A DNA stretch of 64,000 nt from Pseudosporangium ferrugineum (GCF_003002065.1 NZ_PVZG01000009.1:276582-340581); one strand, 5' to 3'. Shown: positions 1 through 9,409, numbered from the stretch's first letter. Numbers and translations: made by a program. The notes: a model not told the origin generated them from the letters alone.

Positions 1-527
1 GCTACCTGGTGCTGGGCGCGAAGGGCGTCCAGGTGCCGCCGCAGGTGTGGCTGATGCTCTACGTCGACGCCGCGCTGTTCCAGGTCGGGCTCTACCTGTG
101 GAACCGGCGGCACAACACCAGCCCGCACGAGGAGGCCGGGTCGTCCGGGCTGGCCGGCATGGTCATCTCGACGCTGTCCACGCCGATCTACGTGTCCTCG
201 TACGTGGGCGCCCTGCTGCGCCGCAGCGCCGGCTTCGTGGTGACGCCCAAGGGCGACTCGGCCAGCCCGGACCGGCTGCTGACGTTCCAGCAGAGCCTGC
301 GCTGGGCCGCCTTCTACGTCGCGCTGCTGATCGCCGCGCCGATCGGCGGCCACGTCGACGGCGCGATGTGGCTGTGGCCCGGCCTCAACCTCCTGGTCTG
401 CCTGAGCCCCCCGGCGATCTGGGCCGGCCAGGAATTCCAGCGCCGCAGGGCGGCCCGGCGGCAGCCACCGCCCGCGCCGCCCGCCGTCAACAAGGAGACC
501 GAAACACCCGTGGAGTCGTACGCATGA
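1..527 (+). CDS. cslA: CslA-like family 2 glycosyltransferase, C-terminal part (5' end outside window)
   Basis: This is the last ~174 codons of a membrane glycosyltransferase. The visible part has hydrophobic segments (around WLMLYVDAALFQVGLYLW and WAAFYVALLIAAPIGG) and a basic, Pro-rich cytosolic tail (RRRAARRQPPPAPP). The catalytic D,D,D,QxxRW region would lie upstream of base 1. The call as a cellulose-synthase-like enzyme rests mainly on context: its stop overlaps the start of a GlxA-type oxidase (ATGA, 524-527) and a GH6 endoglucanase follows, which is the cslA-glxA-cslZ order known from Streptomyces. There these proteins make and process a beta-glucan at hyphal tips. The catalytic core cannot be seen here. 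Confidence 0.75.
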   Translation, partial: YLVLGAKGVQVPPQVWLMLYVDAALFQVGLYLWNRRHNTSPHEEAGSSGLAGMVISTLSTPIYVSSYVGALLRRSAGFVVTPKGDSASPDRLLTFQQSLRWAAFYVALLIAAPIGGHVDGAMWLWPGLNLLVCLSPPAIWAGQEFQRRRAARRQPPPAPPAVNKETETPVESYA

Positions 528-2473
528 AGCCCCGTCCCCGCCCGTCGACGCCCCGCCGCCTGCTGAGCGCCGGCATCGCCCTGCTGGTGCTGAGCGCCAT
601 CGTGTTCGTGAACCGCCCCATGGTCGCCTTCGGCGCCGAGGCGTACCACGACTTCACCATCAACCGGCAGTCCTACAAGGAGAAGTACGGCCACTGGTCG
701 CGGCTGCCGGTGCCGCACGGCTTCCGGGTCAACGCGATCCACGCCGCGCTGCTGAGCACCGGCAAGGTCCTGATCGTCGCCGGCAGCGGCAACAACCGGG
801 ACAACTTCGAGGCGGGCACCTTCCGCACGGTGCTGTACGACCCCGCGAAGGACTCGTTCTCGGAGGTGCCGACGCCGACCGACGTGTTCTGCGCCGGGCA
901 CACCTTCCTGCCCAGCGGCAACCTGCTGATCGCCGGCGGGACGAAGTCGTACGAGGTGCTGGAGAAGAACATCACCCACGCGGCCGGCGTCATGAAGATC
1001 AAGAACGAGTCGCCGGCCGGCGGCCCGCGGGAGTTCCCGAAGGGCACCACGCTGCTCGCCGCGGACGGCACCGCCTACCGCACGCGCGACAAGCTGACCG
1101 TGCCGCCCGCCAGGGCCATGAACCACGGCGGCACGGTGATGACCCACGCCGGCGAGGCCGAGGTCTGGGTGGACGCCGTCGAGGAGGGCGACGCGCCGGT
1201 CGTCGACCACCCGGCGCAGTACCGGGTCGCCGGGCTGACCGGCAAGGACAAGCAGAACGTGTACGGGCTGGCCGACAAGATCACCCGCGAGAAGCAGGAG
1301 TACGGCGGCGACAAGACGTCGTACGAGTTCGACCCGCGCACCGAGCGGTACATCCGCACCGGCGACATGGTCGAGCACCGGTGGTACCCGACGCTGGCCG
1401 AGCTGCCCGGCGGCGACGTGCTCGCCGTGTCCGGCCTGGACGAGTTCGGCCGGATGCTGCCCGGCGACAACGAGCGCTACGTCAAGGACCAGAAGCGCTG
1501 GGTGGACGCGCCCGAGCTGAAGCGGGTGTTCCCGACGTACCCGGCGCTGCACCTGCTGAAGGACGGGAAGCTGTTCTTCTCCGGCTCGAACGCGGGCTAC
1601 GGCTCCGACACCGAGGGGCGCACCCCAGGGCTGTGGAACGTCAAGAACAACACCTTCCGCACGGTGCCCGGGCTGCCCGACCCGCGGATGACCGAGACGA
1701 GTTCCTCGGTGCTGCTGCCGCCGGCCCAGAACCAGCAGGTGATGATCTTCGGGGGCGGCGAGGTCGGCGAGTCCCCGGTCTCCACGGCCCGCACCGCGAT
1801 CGCCGACCTCGACGAGCCGGCGCCCGCCTACCGGCGCGGGCCCGACCTGCCGAACCCGGCCCGCTACCTCAGCACCGTGCTGCTGCCCGACGACACCGTG
1901 CTGACCACCGGCGGCTCGTCCGGCTACCGCGGCGGCCGGTACGGCCGGAAGACCCGCAGCGACCTGTTCAACGCGCAGATCTACCGCCCGGCGACCGACC
2001 GGTTCGAGACCGCCGCCGAGTCCACGGTCGGGCGCAACTACCACTCCGAGGCGCTGCTGCTGCCCGACGGCCGGGTCATCACCCTCGGCTCCGATCCCCT
2101 GTACGACCCCAGCGGGCGCAACCCCGGCACGTTCGAGCAGCGGGTCGAGGTGTACTCCCCGCCGTACCTGTTCAAGGGCCGGCGTCCGGTGGCCGGCAAG
2201 GGTCCCGCCGCCGTGCAGCGCGGCACCACGTTCGCGATCGCCACGCGCGACGCCGGACGCATCCGGGCGGCCCGGCTGATGCGGCCCAGCGCGGTCACCC
2301 ACGTGACCGACGTGGACCAGCGCTCGGTGGCGCTGGACATCAGCCCGGCTACCGGGGGGCTCGCGCTGTCCGTACCGAAGGCCCGGGGGTTGGTGCCGTC
2401 CGGCTGGTACATGCTCTTCCTCGTCGACGACAGGGGCGTGCCGTCGGTGGGCCGCTGGATCCAGGTGCGCTGA
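524..2473 (+). CDS. glxA: GlxA-like copper radical oxidase (galactose oxidase family)
   Basis: A 649-residue protein with a basic N-terminus and one hydrophobic segment (about residues 13-37), so membrane-anchored and exported. The rest has kelch-type propeller repeats ending in GG and a C-terminal immunoglobulin-like domain. Likely active-site residues by family comparison are Cys123 (VFCAGHTF) and Tyr288 (RWYPT) as the thioether-linked Cys-Tyr pair, Tyr506-His507 (NYHSEALLLPDG) and His593 (AVTHVTDVDQRS) as copper ligands. In Streptomyces GlxA oxidises the CslA glycan and is needed for tip glycan deposition and pellet formation. ATG overlaps the upstream stop by 4 nt and its own stop overlaps the next start, so the three genes are translationally coupled. 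The residue matches are by eye. Confidence 0.9.
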   Translation: MKPRPRPSTPRRLLSAGIALLVLSAIVFVNRPMVAFGAEAYHDFTINRQSYKEKYGHWSRLPVPHGFRVNAIHAALLSTGKVLIVAGSGNNRDNFEAGTFRTVLYDPAKDSFSEVPTPTDVFCAGHTFLPSGNLLIAGGTKSYEVLEKNITHAAGVMKIKNESPAGGPREFPKGTTLLAADGTAYRTRDKLTVPPARAMNHGGTVMTHAGEAEVWVDAVEEGDAPVVDHPAQYRVAGLTGKDKQNVYGLADKITREKQEYGGDKTSYEFDPRTERYIRTGDMVEHRWYPTLAELPGGDVLAVSGLDEFGRMLPGDNERYVKDQKRWVDAPELKRVFPTYPALHLLKDGKLFFSGSNAGYGSDTEGRTPGLWNVKNNTFRTVPGLPDPRMTETSSSVLLPPAQNQQVMIFGGGEVGESPVSTARTAIADLDEPAPAYRRGPDLPNPARYLSTVLLPDDTVLTTGGSSGYRGGRYGRKTRSDLFNAQIYRPATDRFETAAESTVGRNYHSEALLLPDGRVITLGSDPLYDPSGRNPGTFEQRVEVYSPPYLFKGRRPVAGKGPAAVQRGTTFAIATRDAGRIRAARLMRPSAVTHVTDVDQRSVALDISPATGGLALSVPKARGLVPSGWYMLFLVDDRGVPSVGRWIQVR

Positions 2474-3513
2474 TGTCCCGGCACGCCCGGCCGGCCCGTG
2501 CCCGGTGGCCCCTGGCGGCCACCGGGCTGGCGCTGGCCCTCGTCCTCACCGCCATCGTCGTGCTCTCGCTGCGCGGCGCGGACTGGCCGGTCGTCGCCGG
2601 TCCGCCCGCGGCGCGGACCTCGGCACCGCCGGGCCCGCCCGAGCTCTACGTCGACCCGAACGGGGCCGCCGCGGCGCAGGTGCGGGACTGGGAGGCGGAG
2701 GGCCGGCACGCCGACGCCGCGCTGGTGCGCCGGATCGCGGACCGCCCGGTGGCCACCTGGTTCGCCGACGACTCCCCCGGCTACGCCGACCGGGTCCGGC
2801 AGTTGGTCGCCGCGGCGTCGCAGACGGGCCGGCTCCCGGTGCTCACGCTCTACAACATCCCGGACCGGGACTGCTCGGGCCAGTCGGCGGGCGGCGCGGC
2901 CGACGCGGAGACCTACCGGCGATGGGTACGCGACATAGCCGCCTCCCTGCACGGCCACCGCGCCCTCATCGTGCTGGAGCCGGACGCGATCCCGCAGGCG
3001 GTCGAGGGCTGCCTCGACGACGAGGACACCGCCGAGCGGTACCGGCTGCTCGCCGAGGCGGTCGGCGCGCTGCGGGCGATCCCCGGCGTGCTCGTGTACC
3101 TCGACGCGGGCAACCCGACCTGGATCACCGAGCCGGGGCGGATGCTCTCGGCGCTGCGCCGGTCCGGCATCCGGCAGGCCACCGGGTTCTCGCTCAACGT
3201 GGCGAACTTCGAGACGACCGCCGACAACATCGCGTACGGGACCCGGCTGTCCGCACTGCTCGGCGGCGCGCACTTCGTCGTGGACACCAGCCGCAACGGC
3301 AACGGGCCGGCGCAGAAGGGCGCGGGGAATCAGCACTGGTGCAATCCGCCCGGCCGCGCGCTGGGCGAGCCGCCGACCCTGCGGACCGGGGTGCCGCTGG
3401 TGGACGCGTACCTGTGGGTGAAACGGCCGGGCGAGTCCGACGGCGCGTGCGGGGACGATGCTCCCCCGGCCGGCCTCTGGTGGGCCGCGTACGCCGTCGA
3501 ACTCGCCCGGTGA
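2473..3513 (+). CDS. cslZ: Secreted or anchored GH6 family endoglucanase (CslZ-like)
   Basis: 346 residues; a basic N-terminus and single hydrophobic segment (about 12-31) imply export. The body shows GH6 signatures: ELYVDPNG at the start of the domain, the catalytic-acid loop with Asp in YNIPDRDC, VLEPDAI, YLDAGNPTW, SLNVANF, FVVDTSRNGNG and a C-terminal YLWVKRPGESDG block. GH6 enzymes are inverting cellulases or cellobiohydrolases. In this locus the enzyme probably trims or releases the CslA glycan at the tip. The ATG sits in a TGATG overlap with glxA. It ends 4 bp from the stop of the convergent lysyl-oxidase-like gene, so the two transcripts must meet or overlap. Confidence 0.9.
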   Translation: MSRHARPARARWPLAATGLALALVLTAIVVLSLRGADWPVVAGPPAARTSAPPGPPELYVDPNGAAAAQVRDWEAEGRHADAALVRRIADRPVATWFADDSPGYADRVRQLVAAASQTGRLPVLTLYNIPDRDCSGQSAGGAADAETYRRWVRDIAASLHGHRALIVLEPDAIPQAVEGCLDDEDTAERYRLLAEAVGALRAIPGVLVYLDAGNPTWITEPGRMLSALRRSGIRQATGFSLNVANFETTADNIAYGTRLSALLGGAHFVVDTSRNGNGPAQKGAGNQHWCNPPGRALGEPPTLRTGVPLVDAYLWVKRPGESDGACGDDAPPAGLWWAAYAVELAR

Positions 3514-3517
3514 GGGC

Positions 3518-5092
3518 TCAGTCCAGCCCGTGCACCGACGGCACCTCGAGGGTGCGGGCGTCGGGGGTGCCGCCCAGCCTGATCTCGCGCAGCGCGGTGT
3601 TGTTCGCCGTGCTGAGCTCGGTCAGCTTGTCGGCCGGGTTGGCCTTGACCTCGATGTAGTACGTGCCGTTCGGCAGATCGGTGATCTCGAAGGACTGGCC
3701 CGGCCGCTCCTGCGTGTACGTGTCACCGTTGCCGATGTCGAGCACCTCGCGCACCGCCACCGCGGTGTTCTGCCCGCAGGAGCTGGAGAGGTCGGTGTTG
3801 TCCGGCCGCCACTTGGCGCTCGGGATCGTGTAGTCGACCGCGTCCGTGTTGGCGAGGCAGAACGCCTCCTTGCCGCTGCGCACGGCCAGCTTCTGGTCCG
3901 AGCCGAGCAGGTTGTACTGCGCGAAGTCGGTGAAGTGCCAGTGCCGGTGACCCTCCCGGGCGTCCCACTCCATCGTGCCGGCCTCGACCGACCCGACCTC
4001 CTTGCCCTTGGCGTCGAAGAAGTACTGGTACGCGTCCATCAGCTCGGTGCCGGTCCGCCGGAAGCCGTCGACCAGCAGCGGCGACGTGCCGGCGTTCCAC
4101 ACGGTGGCGCCGAAGTTGACGAACCACTTCTCGTCCTCCTGCGACAGCGAGATGCCCCAGGCGGGCAGCGAGCGCAGGTCGGGACGCGGGCCCTTGGCGA
4201 TCGACGAGGCCTTGACCGCCTTCGGCGCCTTGGCCGGCGGCCGGAAGCCGGGCTTGTACGCCGAGATCTGGAGCTTCGGGTCACCCTGGCCGGCGTGCTC
4301 GCCGTGCTCCGCGACGGCGGCCTGCTCGGAGGTGTCCTCGCCGGCCCGCGCGGCCTTGATGCGAGCCTCGGCGACCGCGGCGCCGCGCTTGTCGCGCTCG
4401 GCCGTGGTGACGGTGACGCCGACCGTGATCGCGGAGTCGTCCGCCGCGATCTTGAAGTAGTCCCGGTACCGCTGGTTCAGGGTGACCGTCGCCTTGTACT
4501 TGCCGTCGGGCAGGTCCAGCTCCTGGCGGCGGGGCATGCTGTCGACCTCGCCGTTCCAGCCGGCCTGGATGCCCCAGACCGCGCCGAGGGTGAACGGGTT
4601 GCCGCCGTTGCACCCCTGCGGGTACGGGGTCTCCGCCGGGGCGTCCCGCCGGGTCCGCGCCGAGTTGTACGAGTTCGGGCAGAAGTCGGTCTGGTAGTTC
4701 GCCACCTCCGTGCCGGCCTCGTTCGTGATCGAGACGGTGGTGAAGTCCTTGAGGCCGTACCAGTCGGTGACCATCCCGGCCGGCAGGCTCACCGCCTTGC
4801 GCTTGCCGTTCTTCACGACGTACTGCTGGGCGTCGATCGGGTCGGCGTACGACTTCCGGGTGGCCCGGATCTCGAACGGGTCCTTGCCCGCGATCACGTT
4901 GATGCCGAGATCGAGGTAGAGGTGCGCGCCCTCGTCCCACGTGTAGCGCTCCGCGATCACGTCGGGCGCGGCCGAGGTGAAGGCGAGCGGCGGCGGGTCA
5001 GCAGCCGCTGAGGCCACTCCGACACCCGCCCCCGCGAGTGCCACCGCTGCGGTAACCGCACCGGCAGTGAGCAACCGAGTCCTGCTTGTCAT
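3518..5092 (-). CDS. Secreted lysyl oxidase-like copper protein
   Basis: 524 residues with a clear signal peptide (MTSRTR, then an Ala/Val/Gly-rich core, ASAAA cleavage zone near residue 30). The C-terminal ~220 residues match the lysyl oxidase family: RSLPAWGISL start, His382-x-His384-Trp-His386-Phe copper motif (EGHRHWHFTDFAQYNLL), and paired Cys residues (AFCLAN, SSCGQN). Members oxidise peptidyl lysine or primary amines using copper and a lysine-tyrosylquinone cofactor. The N-terminal half (residues ~30-280) is a less conserved region common in actinobacterial homologues. A strong RBS (GGAAGGA) precedes the ATG at 5092. It lies beside copper-dependent GlxA, so both depend on copper delivery outside the cell. 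Substrate is unknown. Confidence 0.85.
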   Translation of the reverse strand: MTSRTRLLTAGAVTAAVALAGAGVGVASAAADPPPLAFTSAAPDVIAERYTWDEGAHLYLDLGINVIAGKDPFEIRATRKSYADPIDAQQYVVKNGKRKAVSLPAGMVTDWYGLKDFTTVSITNEAGTEVANYQTDFCPNSYNSARTRRDAPAETPYPQGCNGGNPFTLGAVWGIQAGWNGEVDSMPRRQELDLPDGKYKATVTLNQRYRDYFKIAADDSAITVGVTVTTAERDKRGAAVAEARIKAARAGEDTSEQAAVAEHGEHAGQGDPKLQISAYKPGFRPPAKAPKAVKASSIAKGPRPDLRSLPAWGISLSQEDEKWFVNFGATVWNAGTSPLLVDGFRRTGTELMDAYQYFFDAKGKEVGSVEAGTMEWDAREGHRHWHFTDFAQYNLLGSDQKLAVRSGKEAFCLANTDAVDYTIPSAKWRPDNTDLSSSCGQNTAVAVREVLDIGNGDTYTQERPGQSFEITDLPNGTYYIEVKANPADKLTELSTANNTALREIRLGGTPDARTLEVPSVHGLD

Positions 5093-5266
5093 GCTTTTTC
5101 CTTCCGAGGGGGTTTGTGTCGCACAGGTAAACCGGAAAGGTGTGAAGCAGACGTAAGCCGCTATGAGACTTACCTCAAACCACGCAGCCAGGGCACCGCA
5201 CCGATACGATCGCGGAAGTCGGGACAGCGCTGTCCTCCGCACGTGATGATGCAAAGGAGCGCCCCG

Positions 5267-8062
5267 GTGACAGACCAGCACGGCCAGCTCGACCCCGACG
5301 GCCCCGACGCCGCCCTGCGCGCGGACATCCGCCGCATCGGCACGCTGCTCGGCCAGACCCTCGCCCGGCAGGAGGGCAAGCCGCTCCTCGACCTGGTCGA
5401 GGAGGTCCGTGCGCTGGTCCGCGCGGACGCCCCCGCCGCCGCGGAGCGCCTCGCCGCGATGGACGTCACGACCGGCACCAAGCTGGCCCGGGCGTTCTCC
5501 ACCTACTTCCACCTCGCGAACATCACCGAGCAGGTGCACCGCGCCCGCGACCTGCAGCGCCGCCGCGCCCGCGACGGCGGCTGGCTGGACCAGGCCGCCA
5601 AGCGGATCGCGGAGAAGGGCGTACCGGCCGACGAGATCGCCGCCGCCGCGCGCCGGCTCGCCGTCCGCCCGGTCTTCACCGCGCACCCCACCGAGGCCGC
5701 CCGCCGGTCGATCCTGTCCAAACTGCGCCAGCTGGCCGACTCGCTGGACGCCGAGGCCTCCGCCGCGGTGCTGTACGGCGCCTCCGACACCACCGCCTCG
5801 ACCCGCCGCTTCGCCGAGCTGATCGACCTGCTCTGGCAGACCGACGAGCTGCGCCTGGACCGGCCGGACCCGACCGACGAGGCCCGCAACGCCGTCTACT
5901 ACCTCAAGGACCTGTACGCCGAGGCCGCGCCCCAGGTCCTCGACGACCTCGCGGAGACGCTGCGCCAGCTCGGCGTGGAGACCGCACCGACCTCCCGGCC
6001 GCTGACCTTCGGCTCGTGGATCGGCGGCGACCGCGACGGCAACCCGTTCGTCACCCCGGCCGTCACCCGCGACGTGCTGATCATCCAGCACGAGCACGGC
6101 ATCCAGGCCACCGAGGCGGCAATGGACGCCCTGATCGACGAGCTGTCGGTGTCCCGGCGGCTGCGCGGGGTGTCGCTGGACCTGTCCGCGAGCCTGGCCG
6201 CCGACCTCGACGCCCTTCCCGAGGTGGCGCCCCGGTTCCGCCGCGTGAACGCCGAGGAGCCCTACCGGCTCAAGGTGCGCTGCGTGAAGGCGAAACTGGC
6301 CAACACCCGGCAGCGGCTGCGGCAGGGCACCGCGCACGTGCCGGGCCGCGACTACCTGGGCAGCGACCAGCTCATCGGCGACCTCGAGCTCATCCGCGCG
6401 TCGCTGGCCCGCAACTCCGGGCAGCTGACCGCGGTGGGCACGGTCGCGTCGGCCATCCGTACGGTGTCCGCCTTCGGTCTGCAGCTCGCCACCCTCGACG
6501 TCCGCGAGCACGCGGAGAAGCACCACGAGGTGCTCGCCCAGATGTACACGCAGGTCGGCGAGGTGGACGACTACACCGCGCTGAGCCGCGAGGACCGCAC
6601 CAAGGTGCTGGCCGCCGAGTTGACCGGTCGCCGGCCGCTGTCGTCGGCGGACACCCCGCTGACCGAGTCGGCCCGCAAGACCTTCGACGTCTTCAACACC
6701 ATCCGCGAGGCGCAGGACCGCTTCGGCGCGGAGGTGGTGGAGTCGTACATCATCTCGATGACCCTGGGCGTCGACGACGTCCTGGCCGCCGCGGTGCTGG
6801 CGCGCGAGGCCGGCCTGGTCGACATCCACAGCGGGCGGGCGCGGATCGGCATCGTCCCGCTGCTGGAGACCCCGGCCGAGCTGGACGCGGGCGGCGAGCT
6901 GCTGGACGAGATGCTGTCCCTGCCGGCGTACCGGGAGATCGTCCGGGCCCGCGGCGACCTCCAGGAGGTCATGCTCGGCTACTCCGACAGCAACAAGGAA
7001 GCCGGCATCACCACCAGCCAGTGGTCGATCCACAAGGCCCAGCGGGCGCTGCGCGACGTGGCCGCCCGGCACGGCGTACGGCTCCGGCTGTTCCACGGCC
7101 GCGGCGGCACGGTCGGCCGGGGCGGCGGCCCCACCCACGAGGCGATCCTGGCCCAGCCGTACGGCACCCTCGACGGCGCGATCAAGGTGACCGAGCAGGG
7201 CGAGGTCATCTCCGACAAGTACACGCTGCCCGCCCTGGCGCGGGAGAACCTCGAGCTGACCGTGGCGGCGGTGCTCCAGGCCACCCTGCTGCACACCGAG
7301 CCGTCGGTGGAGCTCGAGTCGCTGAAGCGCTGGGACGCGGCGATGGACACCGCCTCGGCGGCGGCATACCGGCGCTACCGGGAGCTGGTGGAGAACCCGG
7401 ACCTGCCGGCGTACTTCTGGGCGGCGACCCCCACCGAGCTGCTCGGCGCGCTGAACATCGGCTCCCGCCCGGCGAAGCGGCCCAACACGGACGCCGGCCT
7501 GGGCGGCCTGCGCGCCATCCCGTGGGTCTTCGGCTGGACCCAGACCCGGCAGATCGTGCCCGGCTGGTTCGGCGTCGGCACCGGCCTGGCCGCGGTCCGC
7601 GAGGCCGGCCAGGGCGAGGCGCTGCACGAGATGTTCGCCGACTGGCAGTTCTTCCGCACCTTCATCTCCAACGTGGAGATGATGCTGACGAAGACGGACC
7701 TGACCATCGCCCGGCGCTACGTCGAGACGCTGGTGCCGGCCGGCCTGCAGCCGATCTTCGCGACCATCGAGCAGGAGTACGAGAAGACGGTCCAGGAGAT
7801 CCTCGCGATCACCGGCAGCGAGCAGTTGCTCTCCGCGCAGCCGGAGCTGTCCCGCACGCTCGGCGTCCGCGACACGTACCTGGAGCCGCTGCACCACCTC
7901 CAGGTCGCCCTGCTCCGGCAGTACCGCGACCTCGGCGACGGCGACCGCCAGCTGCCCACCGCGCCGGGTGCGCGCCGCGCGCCGTCGGACTCGACGGCCC
8001 TGGAGCGAGCGCTGCTGACCACGGTGAACGGCATCGCCGCCGGCATGCGCAACACCGGCTGA
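5267..8062 (+). CDS. ppc: Phosphoenolpyruvate carboxylase
   Basis: 931 residues from GTG 5267, chosen because AAAGGAG lies 7-8 nt upstream and upstream codons in frame do not resemble the family. It makes oxaloacetate from PEP and bicarbonate to refill the TCA cycle. Signatures in order: FTAHPTEAARRSIL with the catalytic His, GSWIGGDRDGNPFVT, LLETPAELDAG, MLGYSDSNKEAG, FHGRGGTVGRGGGP (glycine-rich loop), TEQGEVISDKY, and the conserved MRNTG C-terminus. Length and motifs are complete. It is divergent from the lysyl-oxidase-like gene, and its 3' end shares a strong hairpin with the convergent membrane-protein gene. Confidence 0.97.
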   Translation: MTDQHGQLDPDGPDAALRADIRRIGTLLGQTLARQEGKPLLDLVEEVRALVRADAPAAAERLAAMDVTTGTKLARAFSTYFHLANITEQVHRARDLQRRRARDGGWLDQAAKRIAEKGVPADEIAAAARRLAVRPVFTAHPTEAARRSILSKLRQLADSLDAEASAAVLYGASDTTASTRRFAELIDLLWQTDELRLDRPDPTDEARNAVYYLKDLYAEAAPQVLDDLAETLRQLGVETAPTSRPLTFGSWIGGDRDGNPFVTPAVTRDVLIIQHEHGIQATEAAMDALIDELSVSRRLRGVSLDLSASLAADLDALPEVAPRFRRVNAEEPYRLKVRCVKAKLANTRQRLRQGTAHVPGRDYLGSDQLIGDLELIRASLARNSGQLTAVGTVASAIRTVSAFGLQLATLDVREHAEKHHEVLAQMYTQVGEVDDYTALSREDRTKVLAAELTGRRPLSSADTPLTESARKTFDVFNTIREAQDRFGAEVVESYIISMTLGVDDVLAAAVLAREAGLVDIHSGRARIGIVPLLETPAELDAGGELLDEMLSLPAYREIVRARGDLQEVMLGYSDSNKEAGITTSQWSIHKAQRALRDVAARHGVRLRLFHGRGGTVGRGGGPTHEAILAQPYGTLDGAIKVTEQGEVISDKYTLPALARENLELTVAAVLQATLLHTEPSVELESLKRWDAAMDTASAAAYRRYRELVENPDLPAYFWAATPTELLGALNIGSRPAKRPNTDAGLGGLRAIPWVFGWTQTRQIVPGWFGVGTGLAAVREAGQGEALHEMFADWQFFRTFISNVEMMLTKTDLTIARRYVETLVPAGLQPIFATIEQEYEKTVQEILAITGSEQLLSAQPELSRTLGVRDTYLEPLHHLQVALLRQYRDLGDGDRQLPTAPGARRAPSDSTALERALLTTVNGIAAGMRNTG

Positions 8063-8073
8063 CCCGCACGGAC

Positions 8074-8112
8074 GAGCCGGGCCGGGCACCCCCGTGGTGC
8101 CCGGCCCGGCTC
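8074..8112. terminator. Bidirectional hairpin terminator between ppc and the sigma-associated gene
   Basis: Perfect 17-bp stem (8074-8090 with 8096-8112) and 5-nt loop. It follows the ppc stop by 11 nt and overlaps the first two bases of the convergent gene's stop codon, so it can serve both strands. No T-tract, as is common in high-GC genomes. Confidence 0.8.
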
Positions 8113-8836
8113 ATTTCAGGTCGCCGGCGACGGCCGTGGCCCCGGCCAGCGTGGCGATGCCCTCCAGCCGGTAGGTCACCGTCCCGGTCGACCAGATCAG
8201 GGTAGGCGCGGCCAGCCGGCCCGTCGCGGTGCGTTCCTGGCCGGCGCGGTCGACGTACGTGACCGCGTGCGGGCCGGGCAGCCAGATCGCGGTGCTGCCG
8301 CCGACCTCGGTCCAGCGCGCCTCCCCGGAGGACTTCAGGAAGGCGGGCGACACGCTCCCGTCGAACTGATCGAAGCGCACGGCACCGCCGCGGAAGGTCA
8401 TGGTCACGACCCGCGGCGCGCCGCCGGCATCCGGGTCGGCCAGCTCCACCCTGTCCGGTACGCCCAGAGCCGCCGGCACCACCACCGGGAACTGCGCGGC
8501 CGCCCGGGCCTGGGCGAGCGTGACCGGGCCCCGGGACGGCAGCGGGTCCGGCCGCGGCGGCAGCTCCCCGGGGCCGCCGGCGCGCACCTCGATGCCGACG
8601 ATCCGCAGCACGCCGTCGACGGCGTCGACCACCGCGGCCCGCGCCGGGGACACGGCGATCACCGCGCCGGCGAGGGCCGCCACGGCGGCGGCGATCCAAC
8701 GCTTCCGGTGCCGGATGCGGGCGGGGCGGGCTACGAGCCGGGCCCGGACCGCGGCGCGCCGGTCGGCGGGTTCGCCGGTGTCGAGCCAGGGTTCCAGGGC
8801 GCGGAGCTCGGCGATCAGGGCGTCGTCCTCAGGCAC
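8111..8836 (-). CDS. Single-pass membrane protein, probable partner of the adjacent ECF sigma factor
   Basis: 241 residues: a ~45-residue acidic then basic cytosolic N-terminus, one membrane segment (WIAAAVAALAGAVIAVSPA, about 47-65), then an extracytoplasmic domain with no motif I recognise. Its ATG overlaps the end of the sigma gene by 8 nt, so the two are translationally coupled. The topology and coupling are typical of anti-sigma factors, but there is no HxxxCxxC zinc motif and the N-terminus does not clearly match a known anti-sigma domain. The anti-sigma role is inference from context. Confidence 0.7.
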   Translation of the reverse strand: MPEDDALIAELRALEPWLDTGEPADRRAAVRARLVARPARIRHRKRWIAAAVAALAGAVIAVSPARAAVVDAVDGVLRIVGIEVRAGGPGELPPRPDPLPSRGPVTLAQARAAAQFPVVVPAALGVPDRVELADPDAGGAPRVVTMTFRGGAVRFDQFDGSVSPAFLKSSGEARWTEVGGSTAIWLPGPHAVTYVDRAGQERTATGRLAAPTLIWSTGTVTYRLEGIATLAGATAVAGDLK

Positions 8837-9401
8837 CGGCCACCTCCCCCAGCCGGTCGCGCAGCCGGGCCAGCGCCCGGGACGTCCGCGACTTCACCGT
8901 GCCCTTCGGGATGTCCAGCGCCTCCGCCGTCTCCGCCTCGGACAGGTCGAGGAAGTAGCGGCACACCAGCACCTCGCGCTCGCGGAAGTCGAGCAGGCGT
9001 ACCTGGTCGACGAGCTGCCGGCGGCGTTCGACGGCCAGCGTCAGGTCGGCCGGATCCGGACTCAGCGGCTCGGCCTCCTCGCGGGCCGCGGCGCGCAGGG
9101 CCAGCCCGTCCCGGCGCTTGCGGGAGCGGTGCAGGTTGCGCGTCTCGTTGGCGACGGTGGAGAACAGCCACGGCCGGAAACCGGACTCGCCGCGATACCG
9201 CCCGAGCTGCCGGTACGCCTTCACGAACGCCTCCTGCACCACGTCGTCGGCGTCCACCCCGGCGCCGAGCAGCACCGCGAACCGGTGCGCGGGCGCGGTC
9301 CAGCGGGCGACCAGGACCTCGTACGCGTCCAGGTCACCGTCGCGGGCCCGCCCGGCGGCGGTCGCGTCATCGAGTTCGCCGACCCTGTTCAGCCTCGACA
9401 C
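8829..9401 (-). CDS. ECF (sigma-70 family, group 4) RNA polymerase sigma factor
   Basis: 190 residues from GTG 9401. Region 2 holds the core-binding and promoter-melting segment (DADDVVQEAFVKAYRQL, FRPWLFSTVANETRN) and region 4 the -35 recognition helix-turn-helix (LSEAETAEALDIPKGTVKSR). The start is uncertain: GGAG abuts GTG 9401 directly, and an in-frame ATG at 9482 would overlap the divergent start. I prefer 9401 because family similarity begins soon after it. Region 1.1 is absent, as expected for ECF factors. It is followed by an overlapping membrane-protein gene and is divergent from a lipoprotein gene, across a large symmetrical palindrome that may control both. Confidence 0.9.
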   Translation of the reverse strand: MSRLNRVGELDDATAAGRARDGDLDAYEVLVARWTAPAHRFAVLLGAGVDADDVVQEAFVKAYRQLGRYRGESGFRPWLFSTVANETRNLHRSRKRRDGLALRAAAREEAEPLSPDPADLTLAVERRRQLVDQVRLLDFREREVLVCRYFLDLSEAETAEALDIPKGTVKSRTSRALARLRDRLGEVAGA

Positions 9402-9409
9402 CTCCGCTG

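Noticed and set aside
314..2302. Long minus-strand open frame opposite glxA
   Set aside because: It is the antisense of a clear GlxA gene; Arg/Gly/Val-rich composition with no domain. The same holds for the other long frames opposite ppc, the HTH/P-loop/TPR gene, pcrA and the dpp genes.
5093..5266. Small inverted repeat GTAAG/CTTAC (5153-5157, 5169-5173) between the lysyl-oxidase-like gene and ppc
   Set aside because: Only 5-bp arms; too weak to call an operator.
8111..8836. Zinc-binding anti-sigma factor
   Set aside because: No HxxxCxxC motif, so not called as a ZAS-type anti-sigma; kept as a membrane partner only.
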